Translations under genes and position numbers: made by a program
Part shown: piece after piece, positions 1 through 5,019 of the stretch
Layout of the letters: each line of letters starts with the position of its first letter
How positions within the stretch are numbered: position 1 is the first letter of the stretch
The notes under the pieces: model-generated
Told to the model about the DNA's origin: nothing
Database searches by the model: none
Seen by the model: the letters and a program-made list of their open reading frames with translations, nothing else
Assembly: GCA_017542695.1 (NCBI GenBank)
Contig: JAFXWT010000230.1
Coordinates: forward strand, 1 to 6,398
DNA length: 6,398 nucleotides
Origin: Clostridia bacterium
Lineage (GTDB): Bacteria > Bacillota_A > Clostridia > Oscillospirales > CAG-272
Reading direction: 5' to 3'

Positions 1-30
1 ACCGCAAGTATGTCAATAGCGAAATCGCAG

Positions 31-46
31 CTGCGGAATAGGGATT
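31..46 (-). repeat. Direct copy of the tRNA-Gln 3' end
   Basis: Sixteen bases are identical to 210-225, which covers the discriminator base, the 3' acceptor strand and part of the 3' T-stem of the tRNA-Gln gene, in the same orientation. After the discriminator the copy reads CTG rather than the encoded CCA, and the T-loop is not kept, so it is a fragment and not a second working tRNA. The position, downstream of the tRNA in its own reading direction, is where the distal attachment site of a tRNA-integrating element would lie. The roughly 180-base separation is too short for an intact element, so a deletion scar or a decayed tandem tRNA is more likely. Confidence 0.6.
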
Positions 47-144
47 TTTCCGTCGCTGCCGCTCCTATCGCGCGTGCGTTGCGCGCTTGCACACGTCGGA
101 GAAAACGACCGTTCAGGTCATTTTCTTCCGCTTCGCTCCCGACC

Positions 145-156
145 GGTTCGAATCCC
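145..156 (+). repeat. Inverted copy of a tRNA T-arm
   Basis: GGTTCGAATCCC here is the exact reverse complement of 220-231, the T-loop with flanking stem of the tRNA-Gln gene. No matching acceptor or D-arm is visible around it on either strand, and the bases flanking the loop do not form a proper 5-bp T-stem. It is read as a remnant or part of a dispersed tRNA-associated repeat, not a gene. T-arm sequences are so conserved that a match to some other tRNA family is equally possible. Confidence 0.4.
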
Positions 157-165
157 AATCGGATC

Positions 166-207
166 AAAAAAAAATCAATGTCGCATTAAAAAGCGACATT
201 GATTTTT
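166..207 (-). terminator. Intrinsic terminator of the tRNA-Gln gene
   Basis: A 15-bp perfect stem (170-184 paired with 193-207) encloses an 8-base loop. Read on the minus strand, it is followed by an uninterrupted run of T from the A tract at 166-174. The stem begins at the last base of the encoded CCA of the tRNA, so transcription would stop immediately after the tRNA. The other end of the stem is also followed by a short T run on the plus strand (203-207), so it could work in both directions. Confidence 0.85.
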
Positions 208-280
208 GGCTGCGGAATAGGGATTCGAACCCCAACAAACAGAGTCAGAGTCTGTCGTGCTGCCGTTACACAATTCCGCA
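207..280 (-). tRNA. tRNA-Gln (anticodon CUG)
   Basis: On the minus strand the sequence folds as a full cloverleaf. A 7-bp acceptor TGCGGAA/TTCCGCA has the U1-A72 pair and G73 discriminator typical of bacterial tRNA-Gln. There is a D arm, a 5-bp anticodon stem ACAGA/TCTGT around the loop CTCTGAC, and a T arm with loop TTCGAAT. Anticodon CTG reads the glutamine codon CAG. CCA is encoded (207-209). It has its own promoter and terminator, so it is a single-gene unit pointing leftward, divergent from the sigma factor gene. In Clostridia such a tRNA would be charged by GlnRS or by the GluRS/GatCAB route; the window does not say which. Confidence 0.95.
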
Positions 281-300
281 ATATTTATTTTGCAAATGGT

Positions 301-329
301 AGTATATCAAAACAAGCCCGATTTGTCAA
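301..329 (-). promoter_or_regulatory. Sigma-A promoter of tRNA-Gln, extended -10
   Basis: On the minus strand TTGACA (324-329) is followed after 17 bases by TATACT (301-306), with a TGn extension directly before the -10. The predicted start lies about a dozen bases before the mature 5' end of the tRNA, giving a short leader for RNase P. The near-perfect match fits a constitutively strong stable-RNA promoter. Confidence 0.9.
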
Positions 330-498
330 TATGTTTTTTTGAAAAAAAATAAAAATGTTTTTGAATAAAATAATTCATTTTTCAACTGTCTAAATTTGAA
401 ATGTTTAAAATGCTCATTTTATCCGTCGCTTTTTGTATAAACTCTACAATCGCGCATATAAAAATGCAATTTTTTTCTTATTTTTTATATAATTTGTA
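330..498. other. AT-rich spacer with no recognised feature
   Basis: This stretch lies between the divergent promoters of the tRNA and the sigma factor gene. It consists largely of A and T runs, has no convincing reading frame with a ribosome binding site, and has no inverted repeat with strong stem pairing. Such tracts often act as UP elements or curved DNA for flanking promoters, but nothing here proves that. Confidence 0.6.
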
Positions 499-526
499 TT
501 GACAAACATAAAAAAGGTTGTATAAT
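499..526 (+). promoter_or_regulatory. Sigma-A promoter of the SigH-like sigma gene
   Basis: Exact TTGACA (499-504) and exact TATAAT (521-526) are separated by 16 bases. The upstream flank is very AT-rich, which could serve as an UP element. Transcription would start near 533, leaving a leader of about 55 nt before the sigma factor start codon. The housekeeping-type promoter suggests the gene does not depend only on an alternative sigma factor. Confidence 0.85.
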
Positions 527-567
527 TTAAAGTAATTAGTAAAAAAGTCTTGAAATCCTGCGGTTTT

Positions 568-591
568 ATGCCGCGCAAACCCGAAAAATGA
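568..591 (+). promoter_or_regulatory. Possible 7-codon leader ORF coupled to the sigma gene
   Basis: An ATG at 568 opens a short frame coding MPRKPEK whose TGA stop (589-591) overlaps the sigma factor ATG (588-590) as ATGA. The ATG sits in the loop of a small GCGG/CCGC hairpin (560-563 with 571-574). The sigma gene itself has no recognisable Shine-Dalgarno in front of its ATG, so termination-reinitiation coupling is plausible. Against it, the leader ORF also lacks a clear ribosome binding site, and a frame this short can arise by chance. Confidence 0.3.
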
Positions 592-1109
592 AAGAAGTTC
601 CCTTTAACGTCCTTTACGAATCGTACAGACCGCTGATGGAAAGTATGGCAAAAAAAATGATGCTTGCTTATTCTCTTCCTCCGTCCGAGTACGACGACCT
701 TATTCAGGAAGCTGCCATCGCGCTTTTCACGTCGGCTTCGGCGTTTGACGATGACAAGGGCGTGACGTTCGGACTTTACGCAAAGATCTGCATAAAAAAC
801 CGTCTTATTTCCTATGTCAACTCGCGCTACGGAAAAAGTTTACAGTTTTCCGATATGAGTCTCGAGGAGATCGCGGGCGAAGAAAGCCGCGACATCACAC
901 CCGAGCAAACGATAATAAACAAAGAATCAATCGAAAACCTTCGCTATGAGATCGACAAGGTGCTGACGCCGCTTGAAAGTTCGGTGTTTTGGCTCTACCT
1001 TGTCGGAACCCCCTACAGTGACATTGCAAGCGCCCTTTCGAGTTCCACAAAATCGGTAGACAACGCAATTCACAGGATCAAGGTAAAACTGCGGAAGCTT
1101 TACTCGTAA
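588..1109 (+). CDS. Sigma-70 family factor, SigH/Spo0H-like
   Basis: A 173-residue cytoplasmic RNA polymerase sigma factor. Region 2 spans about residues 8-80, with the hallmark core-binding and -10 recognition segment (DDLIQEAAIALFTSASAFDD, then YAKICIKNRLISYV). Region 4 spans about 122-171, with the helix-turn-helix LVGTPYSDIASAL and the ending KSVDNAIHRIKVKLRKL. That ending and the linker TPEQTIINKE align well with the Bacillus SigH pattern (NPEEMIINQE, KSIDNALQRVKRKL), so a SigH-type identity is favoured over ECF or SigK/E types. In Firmicutes SigH drives transition-state, competence and early sporulation genes; whether it does so here is unknown. The protein is shorter than the roughly 218-residue Bacillus SigH. 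The start is the first ATG after an upstream in-frame stop at 540-542, but it lacks a good Shine-Dalgarno. It has its own promoter and no strong terminator follows. Confidence 0.85.
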   Translation: MKEVPFNVLYESYRPLMESMAKKMMLAYSLPPSEYDDLIQEAAIALFTSASAFDDDKGVTFGLYAKICIKNRLISYVNSRYGKSLQFSDMSLEEIAGEESRDITPEQTIINKESIENLRYEIDKVLTPLESSVFWLYLVGTPYSDIASALSSSTKSVDNAIHRIKVKLRKLYS

Positions 1110-1141
1110 TTCATTTGATTTTATATATCCGTATAGAAACC

Positions 1142-1170
1142 TTGACCGTTTTTCATCGGTCTTATATAAA
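1142..1170 (+). promoter_or_regulatory. Promoter of the tRNA-like leader and zinc-ribbon gene
   Basis: TTGACC (1142-1147) is followed after 17 bases by TATAAA (1165-1170), giving a predicted start at about 1176-1178, at the very 5' end of the tRNA-like element. The overlapping TATATA at 1163-1168 would shift the start to about 1174-1176. The -35 lies inside a small dyad (1144-1161). Confidence 0.7.
1144..1161 (+). terminator. Weak hairpin overlapping the -35 region
   Basis: GACCG (1144-1148) pairs with CGGTC (1157-1161) around an 8-base loop, followed by TTATAT. It could be a weak terminator for the sigma gene, or an operator dyad for the promoter whose -35 it covers. The 5-bp stem and broken T run make efficient termination unlikely, so some read-through from the sigma gene is expected. 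Confidence 0.3.
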
Positions 1171-1172
1171 TA

Positions 1173-1237
1173 TGCCCGAATAGCTTAATCAAGAGCGTTG
1201 TTTCTCAAAGGTGTCGGTTGGAGTCCGTCTTGGGGCA
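1173..1237 (+). ncRNA. tRNA-like element without an anticodon arm
   Basis: The acceptor-like ends TGCCCGAA (1173-1180) and TTGGGGCA (1230-1237) pair at 7 of 8 positions. TA then leads to a D arm GCTT/GAGC with a 6-base loop (1183-1196). A T arm GTCGG/CCGTC (1213-1229, 4 of 5 pairs) has loop TTGGAGT, one base from the canonical TTCGAGT. Only 16 bases separate the D and T arms, where a tRNA needs about 21-22, and they form no 5-bp anticodon stem; the D-loop also lacks the conserved GG. It is therefore not a decoding tRNA. It starts at the predicted transcription start and ends about 36 bases before the zinc-ribbon start codon, so it would be the 5' leader of that mRNA. A tRNA pseudogene is the main alternative. 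Confidence 0.5.
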
Positions 1238-1273
1238 AATAAAATCTTTTCCAAATTTTAAGCGAGGTAAAAA

Positions 1274-1555
1274 ATGTACGAGGACAAAACATTAGTTTGC
1301 AAGGACTGCGGCAAAGAATTCGTGTTCACGGCCGGTGAGCAGGAATTTTATGCTCAAAGAGGATTCCAGAACGAGCCCCAGCGGTGCAAAGCTTGCCGCG
1401 ACGCAAGAAAGAACGCCGCAAAACCCGCGAGAGAACTCTTCACGACTGTTTGCGCAAAGTGCGGCAAAGAAGCAAAGGTTCCCTTCCAGCCGAGCAACGA
1501 CAGACCTGTATATTGCAGCGAGTGCTTTGCTGCCATGAAGCAGGAACAGCAGTAA
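1274..1555 (+). CDS. Zinc-ribbon protein, CxxC-x17-CxxC type
   Basis: A 93-residue protein with two Cys4 zinc-binding modules. The first (C9, C12, C38, C41) carries the signature DKTLVCKDCGKEFVFTAGEQ and matches the family often annotated as probable zinc-ribbon (zf-trcl). The second (C60, C63, C81, C84) has exactly 17 residues between its CxxC pairs, matching the CxxC-x17-CxxC domain. A basic linker rich in Lys, Arg and Ala (43-53) joins them. Neither a signal peptide nor a membrane segment is present, so it is cytosolic. Such proteins are common in Clostridia, but their molecular role is not established; nucleic-acid or ribosome binding is a guess from the fold and basic linker. GAGG lies 6 bases before the ATG, supporting the start. 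It is a single-gene unit with its own promoter, an unusual tRNA-like leader and a strong terminator. Confidence 0.9.
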   Translation: MYEDKTLVCKDCGKEFVFTAGEQEFYAQRGFQNEPQRCKACRDARKNAAKPARELFTTVCAKCGKEAKVPFQPSNDRPVYCSECFAAMKQEQQ

Positions 1556-1567
1556 TCAAAAAAAGTC

Positions 1568-1595
1568 AAAGTCTCCGCAAAAGCGGGGACTTTTT
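1568..1595 (+). terminator. Intrinsic terminator after the zinc-ribbon gene
   Basis: An 11-bp stem (1568-1578 with 1583-1593, one G-U pair) with an AAAA loop is followed by a T run (1591-1595). It starts 12 bases after the stop codon and separates this unit from the downstream operon. Confidence 0.9.
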
Positions 1596-1627
1596 CTTGT
1601 TGCCGTGAATTATTTACATTTATGTAA

Positions 1628-1656
1628 TTGACGTGCGGGCAATAATGTGGTATTAT
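1628..1656 (+). promoter_or_regulatory. Operon promoter with extended -10
   Basis: TTGACG (1628-1633) and TATTAT (1651-1656) are 17 bases apart, with TGG directly before the -10 as a TGn extension. It lies shortly after the preceding terminator and about 30 bases before the start region of the lipoprotein gene. No further strong promoter is evident before any of the next four genes, so it probably drives all five. Confidence 0.8.
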
Positions 1657-1693
1657 ATGAATTAAAGATAAAAAACAAAGGATATTTTTCGCT

Positions 1694-2248
1694 ATGAAAA
1701 CACTAAGATCGATCATCGCCGTCGCGCTCGTGATGGTCACGGCGCTTACCGCCGTTTCGTGCGGCGAGAACAAAGACGTCCCGAAGGGGATGCAGCTCGT
1801 CGAAAGCGAGTTCGTCGATTGCAAATTCTACGTTCCGTCGACGTGGACGGCGGACAAAACTTCGGGCTTTCTTTCCGCTTACGTTCCCGACGACAAGAGC
1901 AACGTTTCGCTTATGACGATGACCGCGACGCGCGCGTACAAGGATATCGGCGAATACATCGAGGAATATCTGACGGAGCTGAAGAACACCTACGTCGGAT
2001 TTGAGTATATCGAGGCGGAATCGCTCGTTCCGACAGCCGAAAAGCCAAAAACGGGGCTGACGCTCGGCGGCAAGGACGCGGCGCGGCTCGTGTACAAGAT
2101 CAAGGTCAATGACGTGATCTATAAATATATGCAGGTCATTACCGCGTCGGGATTTTACATTTACACGCTTACGTACACGGCGCTCGTCGATAAATACGAC
2201 AGCCACATTGAAGACATAAACAAGATCATAACCGAATTCAAATTCTGA
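1694..2248 (+). CDS. Lipoprotein with a probable PsbP/Mog1-like fold
   Basis: A 184-residue predicted lipoprotein. The N-terminus has Lys/Arg at positions 3 and 5, a hydrophobic core (about 7-20) and a lipobox AVSC with Cys23 as the lipidated residue, so it should be anchored on the outer face of the cytoplasmic membrane. The mature part contains CKFYVPSTWTADKTSGFLSA (43-62) and later alternating beta strands (RLVYKIKV, YIYTLTYTA) ending in a helix with DINKIITEF. This layout resembles PsbP/Mog1/DcrB-like domains seen in many clostridial lipoproteins; that assignment is by pattern only. AAAGGAT lies about 10 bases before the ATG. It is the first gene of the operon, and its stop lies 2 bases before the cysteine desulfurase start. 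No enzymatic residues were recognised, and its link to tRNA modification is unknown. Confidence 0.75.
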   Translation: MKTLRSIIAVALVMVTALTAVSCGENKDVPKGMQLVESEFVDCKFYVPSTWTADKTSGFLSAYVPDDKSNVSLMTMTATRAYKDIGEYIEEYLTELKNTYVGFEYIEAESLVPTAEKPKTGLTLGGKDAARLVYKIKVNDVIYKYMQVITASGFYIYTLTYTALVDKYDSHIEDINKIITEFKF

Positions 2249-2250
2249 CC

Positions 2251-3420
2251 ATGAACGTACATTATCTTGACAACAGCGCGACGACGCCCGTTTCAAAAGC
2301 CGCAAAAGCGGCGATGCTCGAAGCGCTCGACGAAAATTTCGGAAATCCATCTTCCCTTCATACTCTCGGCGCGAATGCCGAGGCCGCCGTCACCGAGGCG
2401 CGCGAAAACGTGCTTTACGCGATGGGACTCAAAGCAAAGCCCGAGCAGCTCATCTTCACTTCGGGCGGCACAGAGGCGGCAAATCTTGCGATAATCGGCT
2501 CCGTTACGTCTAAAATGAGAAACCGCGGCAAAACGATCATAATCGGCGAAGCCGAGCACGACTGCGTGCTGAAATCGGCGGAGCATCTCGAAGAGCTCGG
2601 ATACAAAATAATAAAAATACCGTCGCCGGATGGCATTTGGGACATGAACGCATACGAAAGGGCGCTTTCGCCCGACGTCGCCCTTGTTTCCGCAATGCTC
2701 GTCAATAACGAGACGGGCGCAGTCAGCGATGTAAAACGCATCGCGCAGATGGCGCGCGACGCTTCGCCCGACGTAATCGTCCACACCGACGCCGTGCAGG
2801 GACTGCTCAAACTCCCGACGTCGATGATGGCGCTCGGCGCCGATCTGATCAGCGTCAGCGGGCACAAGATCGGTGCGCCGAAAGGAATCGGCGCTCTTTA
2901 CGTCGGTGAAAACATACTGAAAACAAGATCGCTTTCCCCTGTAATTTACGGCGGTGGTCAGGAAAAAGGATACCGATCGGGCACCGAAAACGTGCCGGGG
3001 ATCGTCGCGTTCGGCGCGGCGGCAAAAACGGGAAAGGACGAGCTTGTTTCAAAGCTGTTCCTTTTTGACGCCCTCAGGACTCGCCTTTTGCGCGAGCTTT
3101 CGCTCATCGGCGGGATAAGAGTCAACGAGCCGAAAACGTCGATCATCGCCAAAAATATAATAAATATCACCGTTTTCGGCATTCGGAGCGAAACGATGCT
3201 ACATCATCTGTCAAGCCGCGGCGTTTACGTTTCAAGCGGTTCGGCGTGCGCTTCGAACACGCGCCATCCGAGCAACGCGCTTCGCTCGTTCGGTATTTCC
3301 GAAAAGGAGTCCGGCGAATCCATCCGCGTCAGCTTCGGCGTTCAGAATACCGAGGACGACGTCGACGCGTTTATCGACGCCCTGAAAGACGGTATGGCAC
3401 GTCTCGTTCGCGAAAGGTGA
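2251..3420 (+). CDS. Cysteine desulfurase, NifS/IscS family
   Basis: A 389-residue PLP enzyme that removes sulfur from L-cysteine to give alanine and an enzyme persulfide, feeding Fe-S cluster assembly or thio-modification of tRNA. The N-terminus YLDNSATTPV is typical. The cofactor-binding SGGTEAANLA lies at 71-80, His103 (AEHD) should stack on PLP, Asp180 and Gln183 lie in HTDAVQ, and the Schiff-base lysine is K206 in SGHKIG. RSGTEN is at 242-247. The catalytic cysteine is C333 in SSGSACAS, a group I loop. The length matches the family. The start lies 2 bases after the lipoprotein stop with no visible Shine-Dalgarno, suggesting translational coupling. No IscU, SufU, MnmA or ThiI gene adjoins it, so the sulfur acceptor is not evident; the tsaE/tsaB context favours tRNA thiolation. 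NifS, IscS and related subtypes cannot be separated from sequence alone. Confidence 0.93.
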   Translation: MNVHYLDNSATTPVSKAAKAAMLEALDENFGNPSSLHTLGANAEAAVTEARENVLYAMGLKAKPEQLIFTSGGTEAANLAIIGSVTSKMRNRGKTIIIGEAEHDCVLKSAEHLEELGYKIIKIPSPDGIWDMNAYERALSPDVALVSAMLVNNETGAVSDVKRIAQMARDASPDVIVHTDAVQGLLKLPTSMMALGADLISVSGHKIGAPKGIGALYVGENILKTRSLSPVIYGGGQEKGYRSGTENVPGIVAFGAAAKTGKDELVSKLFLFDALRTRLLRELSLIGGIRVNEPKTSIIAKNIINITVFGIRSETMLHHLSSRGVYVSSGSACASNTRHPSNALRSFGISEKESGESIRVSFGVQNTEDDVDAFIDALKDGMARLVRER

Positions 3421-3421
3421 T
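3413..3421 (+). promoter_or_regulatory. Ribosome binding site of tsaE
   Basis: AAAGGTGAT overlaps the last codons and the stop of the cysteine desulfurase gene and lies 3 bases before the tsaE ATG at 3425. It supports that start and close translational linkage of the two genes. Confidence 0.75.
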
Positions 3422-3424
3422 AAA

Positions 3425-3856
3425 ATGACAAAAAAGATCATAACATATTCGTCAGCGGAAACGGAAAACGTCGGCGCTGAGCTTGCGAAAACGCTGAACT
3501 CGGGCGATTTTGTAGCGATGTACGGTGATCTCGGCGTCGGCAAAACGGCGTTCATCCGCGGCATCGCAAAACAGCTCTGCCCCGCGGCGCGCGTCCAGAG
3601 CCCAACGTACACGATAGTCAACGAATATCGCGGCGACGTGCCGCTTTTTCACTTTGATATGTACCGCATCGACAGCGAGGAGACGCTCTACGCGACGGGA
3701 TTTTTCGATTACGCCGAGCGCGGCGTGATCGCCGCCGAATGGTGCGAGAACATTGACGGATTCGTGCCCGAAAACAGCGTTTTCGTTACCGTCGAAAAGG
3801 ATCTTTCGTCAGGCGACGAAAACAAACGTATAATAACCATTGAGGACAAAAGATGA
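3425..3856 (+). CDS. tsaE: TsaE, t6A biosynthesis ATPase
   Basis: A 143-residue P-loop protein, normal length for TsaE (YjeE/YdiB). It works with TsaB and TsaD in forming N6-threonylcarbamoyladenosine at position 37 of ANN-decoding tRNAs; its ATPase resets the TsaBD complex. Walker A is GDLGVGKT at 34-41. The family block QSPTYTIVNEY follows at 58-68, then FHFDMYRI (75-82) containing the Walker B-like aspartate, and AAEWCENI (103-110) with the conserved Glu-Trp near the active site. The protein is cytosolic. A good ribosome binding site overlaps the end of the desulfurase gene. The last 4 bases overlap the tsaB start (ATGA), the usual tsaE-tsaB arrangement. The partner gene tsaD, normally nearby, is not in the window. 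Confidence 0.95.
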   Translation: MTKKIITYSSAETENVGAELAKTLNSGDFVAMYGDLGVGKTAFIRGIAKQLCPAARVQSPTYTIVNEYRGDVPLFHFDMYRIDSEETLYATGFFDYAERGVIAAEWCENIDGFVPENSVFVTVEKDLSSGDENKRIITIEDKR

Positions 3857-4557
3857 AAATACTCGCACTTGACACTTCGGCAAAAACGGCAAGCGTCGCC
3901 CTGACCGACGGACGTCGGCTGATTGCCGCAAACACGCTGAACGCGGGACTTACGCACAGCGAGACGATGCTCCCGATGATCGTGTCGCTTCTTCGCGACG
4001 CAAAGACTTGCGTCGACGACATTGATATGTTCGCCTGCACCGTCGGGCCCGGCTCTTTCACAGGGGTACGTATAGGCGTATCGGTGATAAAAGGTCTGGC
4101 GTATGACAAAAACAAGATATGTGTAGGCGTTTCAACGCTTGAATCTCTCGCAAGAAACATCGTAGACGACGGGATCATCGTTCCCGTCATGGATGCGCGC
4201 CGCTCACGGCTTTACAGCGCCGTGTTCAAAAGAGAAAACGGCATGCTCACACGCCTTTCCGACGATGACGCAAAACCCGTCGACGATATTGCGGCGGAAA
4301 TTTCAAAATACGGACGCGACATATATTTTGTCGGCGACGGATATGATATAATAAACGGCGTGTTTGCGTCGACAAAAGAAACGCCCGAGCCGCTCCGCCG
4401 TTCAAACGCATATTCGGTCGCGACGGCGGCGCTTGAAAAATATGAAAATTCCGACACGACGGAGAGAAAAAAGATGTGCGATACGCTTCTCTTTCCCGAG
4501 TATCTCCGTCCGTCGCAGGCGGAAAGAACACTGACTTCAAAAGGAGTGATATTATAA
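3853..4557 (+). CDS. tsaB: TsaB, t6A biosynthesis scaffold
   Basis: A 234-residue ASKHA-fold protein (YeaZ/YdiC) that dimerises with TsaD to form the threonylcarbamoyl transferase core for tRNA t6A37. The N-terminus ILALDTSAKTASVAL is the fold's first strand pair. HSE (35-37) and the family signature VGPGSFTGVRIG (64-75) follow, with VPVMDARRSRLY at 110-121 and the C-terminal PEYLRPSQAER (215-225). It lacks the metal-binding histidine motif of TsaD, which separates the two. It overlaps tsaE by 4 bases and ends in TAATG, overlapping the rpiB start by 1 base. In many Clostridia rimI and tsaD follow tsaB; here rpiB takes that place. The length is at the usual family size, and no frameshift or missing motif is seen. 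Confidence 0.95.
   Translation: MKILALDTSAKTASVALTDGRRLIAANTLNAGLTHSETMLPMIVSLLRDAKTCVDDIDMFACTVGPGSFTGVRIGVSVIKGLAYDKNKICVGVSTLESLARNIVDDGIIVPVMDARRSRLYSAVFKRENGMLTRLSDDDAKPVDDIAAEISKYGRDIYFVGDGYDIINGVFASTKETPEPLRRSNAYSVATAALEKYENSDTTERKKMCDTLLFPEYLRPSQAERTLTSKGVIL
4541..4550 (+). promoter_or_regulatory. Ribosome binding site fixing the rpiB start
   Basis: AAGGAGTGAT inside the end of tsaB lies 6 bases before the ATG at 4557. This decides the start. The longer in-frame frame from ATG 4476 adds 27 residues that resemble no RpiB N-terminus and lie wholly within tsaB. Confidence 0.9.
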
Positions 4558-5000
4558 TGGAAAAGATAAAGATAGCGCTCGGCGGCGACCACGCCGGATA
4601 CGCATATAAAGCCGATTTCATCAAATATCTTGAGCAAAACGGTTACGAATGCGTCAACGTAGGAACAGACGGACCCGAAAGCGTCGATTATCCGATCTAC
4701 GCGGGAAAGGTGTGCGACCTCGTTTCAAGCGGCAAATGCGCGCTCGGCGTGCTGATCTGCGGCACGGGGATCGGGATGAGCATGGCGGCGAACAAGCATC
4801 ACGGCATACGCGCCGCGCTCTGCGGAGACGTTGAGTCGGCGAAACTGACGCGCCTCCACAACGACGCGAACGTGCTCTGCCTCGGCGCGCGCATCATTTC
4901 TTACGACAAGGCGCTTGAAATACTGAAAGTATTTCTTTCGACGTCGTTTATGGGCGAGCATCACGTCCGCCGCGTAAGAATGCTCGACGAACTCATCTGA
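4557..5000 (+). CDS. rpiB: Ribose-5-phosphate isomerase B
   Basis: A 147-residue cytosolic sugar-phosphate isomerase that interconverts ribose 5-phosphate and ribulose 5-phosphate in the non-oxidative pentose phosphate pathway. Motifs in order are GGDHAG (9-14, with Asp11 and His12), DYPIYA (44-49), CGTGIGMSMAANK (68-80, where Cys68 matches the catalytic base cysteine and Thr70 is conserved), GIRAALCGD (83-91), and RLHNDANVLCLGAR (99-112, with His101). The closing GEHHVRRV (133-140) supplies the phosphate-binding arginines. LacA/LacB-type galactose 6-phosphate isomerases share the fold, but the intact RpiB motif set and the lack of lactose genes favour RpiB. It overlaps tsaB by 1 base and is the last gene before a possible terminator and a new promoter. 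Linkage of rpiB with t6A genes (as with ywlC/tsaC in Bacillus) is known. Confidence 0.95.
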   Translation: MEKIKIALGGDHAGYAYKADFIKYLEQNGYECVNVGTDGPESVDYPIYAGKVCDLVSSGKCALGVLICGTGIGMSMAANKHHGIRAALCGDVESAKLTRLHNDANVLCLGARIISYDKALEILKVFLSTSFMGEHHVRRVRMLDELI

Positions 5001-5019
5001 AAAACCGACATTTACCGAC

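Noticed and set aside
11..16. TTGACA on the minus strand at the left edge
   Set aside because: A matching -10 would lie outside the window, so a promoter cannot be supported.
87..302. Plus-strand reading frame of 71 codons over the tRNA-Gln gene
   Set aside because: It runs antisense through the tRNA, its terminator hairpin and the tRNA promoter, and has no ribosome binding site.
1174..1236. Functional tRNA with a CUC or CAA anticodon
   Set aside because: No register gives a 5-bp anticodon stem, the D-loop lacks GG, and the total length is about ten bases too short.
1354..1824. Minus-strand reading frame of 156 codons
   Set aside because: It crosses the zinc-ribbon gene, its terminator and the next promoter in antisense, and shows no family motif or start signal.
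1703..2350. Minus-strand reading frame of 215 codons, the longest antisense frame
   Set aside because: It is antisense to the lipoprotein and the desulfurase start. Its Arg/Val/Asp-rich composition is typical of a shadow of GC-rich coding DNA.
2293..2867. Two overlapping minus-strand frames opposite the cysteine desulfurase
   Set aside because: The plus strand has an unmistakable complete NifS-type enzyme; neither antisense frame has recognisable domains or ribosome binding sites.
4476..4556. Upstream in-frame start for rpiB giving 174 residues
   Set aside because: The extra residues do not match RpiB, and a strong ribosome binding site precedes the ATG at 4557, which overlaps the tsaB stop by one base.
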